Of a DNA stretch of 64,000 bases, positions 63,375 through 64,000 are shown piece after piece. Origin of the DNA: Marinobacterium rhizophilum DSM 18822 (GTDB lineage Bacteria; Pseudomonadota; Gammaproteobacteria; Pseudomonadales; Balneatricaceae). The notes below the pieces were generated by a model that had not been told where the DNA came from, did not search any database, and saw nothing but the letters and a program-made list of their open reading frames with translations. Each line of letters opens with the position of its first letter. The stretch's first letter is position 1. The position numbers and the translations under genes are program-made. The stretch lies in NCBI RefSeq assembly GCF_000378045.1, contig NZ_KB899105.1, forward strand, positions 1 through 64,000, in the 5' to 3' direction.

Positions 63375-63875
63375 ATGCAAAGGTTAAAGATTGAAGCGCT
63401 GAGCAAGGAAGCCTTCGCCCCTTTCGGGGATCTGATCGCCAGTGAAGGTCATGATTTTTTCATGATCAACAATGGCTCCACGCGCCGCTACCACCGCCTT
63501 GCGGAGGTCGAAACGGGCAGCGAAGGTACACCAATCATCAGCATTTTCCGGGCCCAGACGCTCCCCATGCCGCTACGGGTACGCATGATGGAACGTCACC
63601 CGCTGGGCAGCCAGGCCTTTATTCCGATGCGTGGCAACCCGTTCCTGATCCTGGTAGCGCCGCCGGGCGATGATCTGACATCATCCCAGCTGCGTGCCTT
63701 TTACAGTGACGGCTCCCAGGGCGTGAATTATCGCCCTGGCGTCTGGCACCATCCGATACTGGCGCTAACCGATCAGGACGAGTTTCTGGTGGTCGACCGC
63801 GCCGGGCCCGGCAATAACTGTGACGAATTTTTCTTTGCCGACAGCGAAGAAATAATGCTCGACCCTAAGCACTAA
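63375..63875 (+). CDS. allA: Ureidoglycolate lyase
   Basis: Splits ureidoglycolate to glyoxylate and urea, ending the pathway. The 166-residue cupin-fold protein has the family blocks F-A-P-F-G-D-L-I, M-E-R-H-P-L-G-S-Q-A-F-I-P, G-V-N-Y-R-P-G-V-W-H-H-P-I and D-F/E-L-V-V-D-R. It is the last complete gene in the window. The next 125 bp are non-coding and end in TGAGGAGCGA, which looks like a ribosome binding site for a gene starting just past the edge. Confidence 0.95.
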   Translation: MQRLKIEALSKEAFAPFGDLIASEGHDFFMINNGSTRRYHRLAEVETGSEGTPIISIFRAQTLPMPLRVRMMERHPLGSQAFIPMRGNPFLILVAPPGDDLTSSQLRAFYSDGSQGVNYRPGVWHHPILALTDQDEFLVVDRAGPGNNCDEFFFADSEEIMLDPKH

Positions 63876-64000
63876 AAACCAACCCACAAACAATATTATT
63901 AGAAGCAATTTGGAGCCGGGAAGCAGTCGCGACAGAGCGTACTGAGCATATACCCAGGTTCAGTCACTGGCCCCGCGGGGCCGGTGCATCTGAGGAGCGA
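63876..64000 (+). other. Spacer after allA with a terminal ribosome-binding-site-like sequence
   Basis: No gene is visible. GAGGAG at 63992-63997 is placed to serve a start codon a few bases beyond the window. CCCCGCGGGG near 63971-63980 is a short palindrome without a T run, so readthrough from allA is likely. Confidence 0.4.

Overview
The window looks like chromosome of a GC-rich, aerobic, probably marine gammaproteobacterium of the Pseudomonas/Oceanospirillales type. The case rests on gene content and order. The block rluD-bamD-...-thiO-minor pilins-fkpB-lspA-ileS-ribF-murJ-rpsT-proB-obgE-rpmA-rplU-ispB follows the well-known Pseudomonas aeruginosa order, although pilSR, pilY1 and ispH are missing from their usual places. 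The genus cannot be fixed from sequence alone.

Layout. 1-411: two tandem stable-RNA-type promoters reading left out of the window, probably an rRNA operon. 412-9137: an aa3-type cytochrome c oxidase locus (coxB-coxA-ctaG-coxC, SURF1, heme A synthase, heme O synthase) with accessory membrane proteins. 9364-13822: msrQP periplasmic methionine sulfoxide reductase, pssA, a glutamine amidotransferase and a patatin. 13927-19158: the SOS mutasome imuA-imuB-dnaE2 behind a textbook LexA box. 19330-25000: pgeF, rluD, bamD, nadE, thiO. 25200-29815: an AT-richer minor-pilin cluster. 29975-41697: the conserved housekeeping block, with a MITE-like 265-bp element between fkpB and lspA. 41885-43767: fabA-fabB. 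43881-48308: a molybdenum-cofactor operon (moaB, moeA, moaC, moaD; no moaE) interleaved with two acyltransferases. 48490-49809: SirB2 and RmlD-like proteins.

50174-63875 is a purine catabolic region: xdhABC, guanine deaminase, a GntR/FCD regulator, an NCS2 purine permease, a LysE exporter, then uraH, puuE, uraD, alc and allA. Together they take guanine and xanthine to urate, and 5-hydroxyisourate through allantoin to glyoxylate and urea. Only the urate oxidase step is missing, and it may lie just past the right edge. The cofactor genes upstream fit the need of XdhB and MsrP for molybdopterin. A palindrome TTGTATACAA recurs at the permease, puuE and (imperfectly) uraH and gntR promoters, so the GntR protein is the likely regulator. 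xdhA has a different pair of palindromes, TGACT-N4-AGTCA, which points to a second regulator.

I did not find a wholly new system. The most unusual features are the two operator families, the pilY1-less pilin cluster with its 606-residue PilV-like protein, the structured element that supplies the end of lspA, and a 3 x 49 bp hairpin repeat array at 59775-59921.
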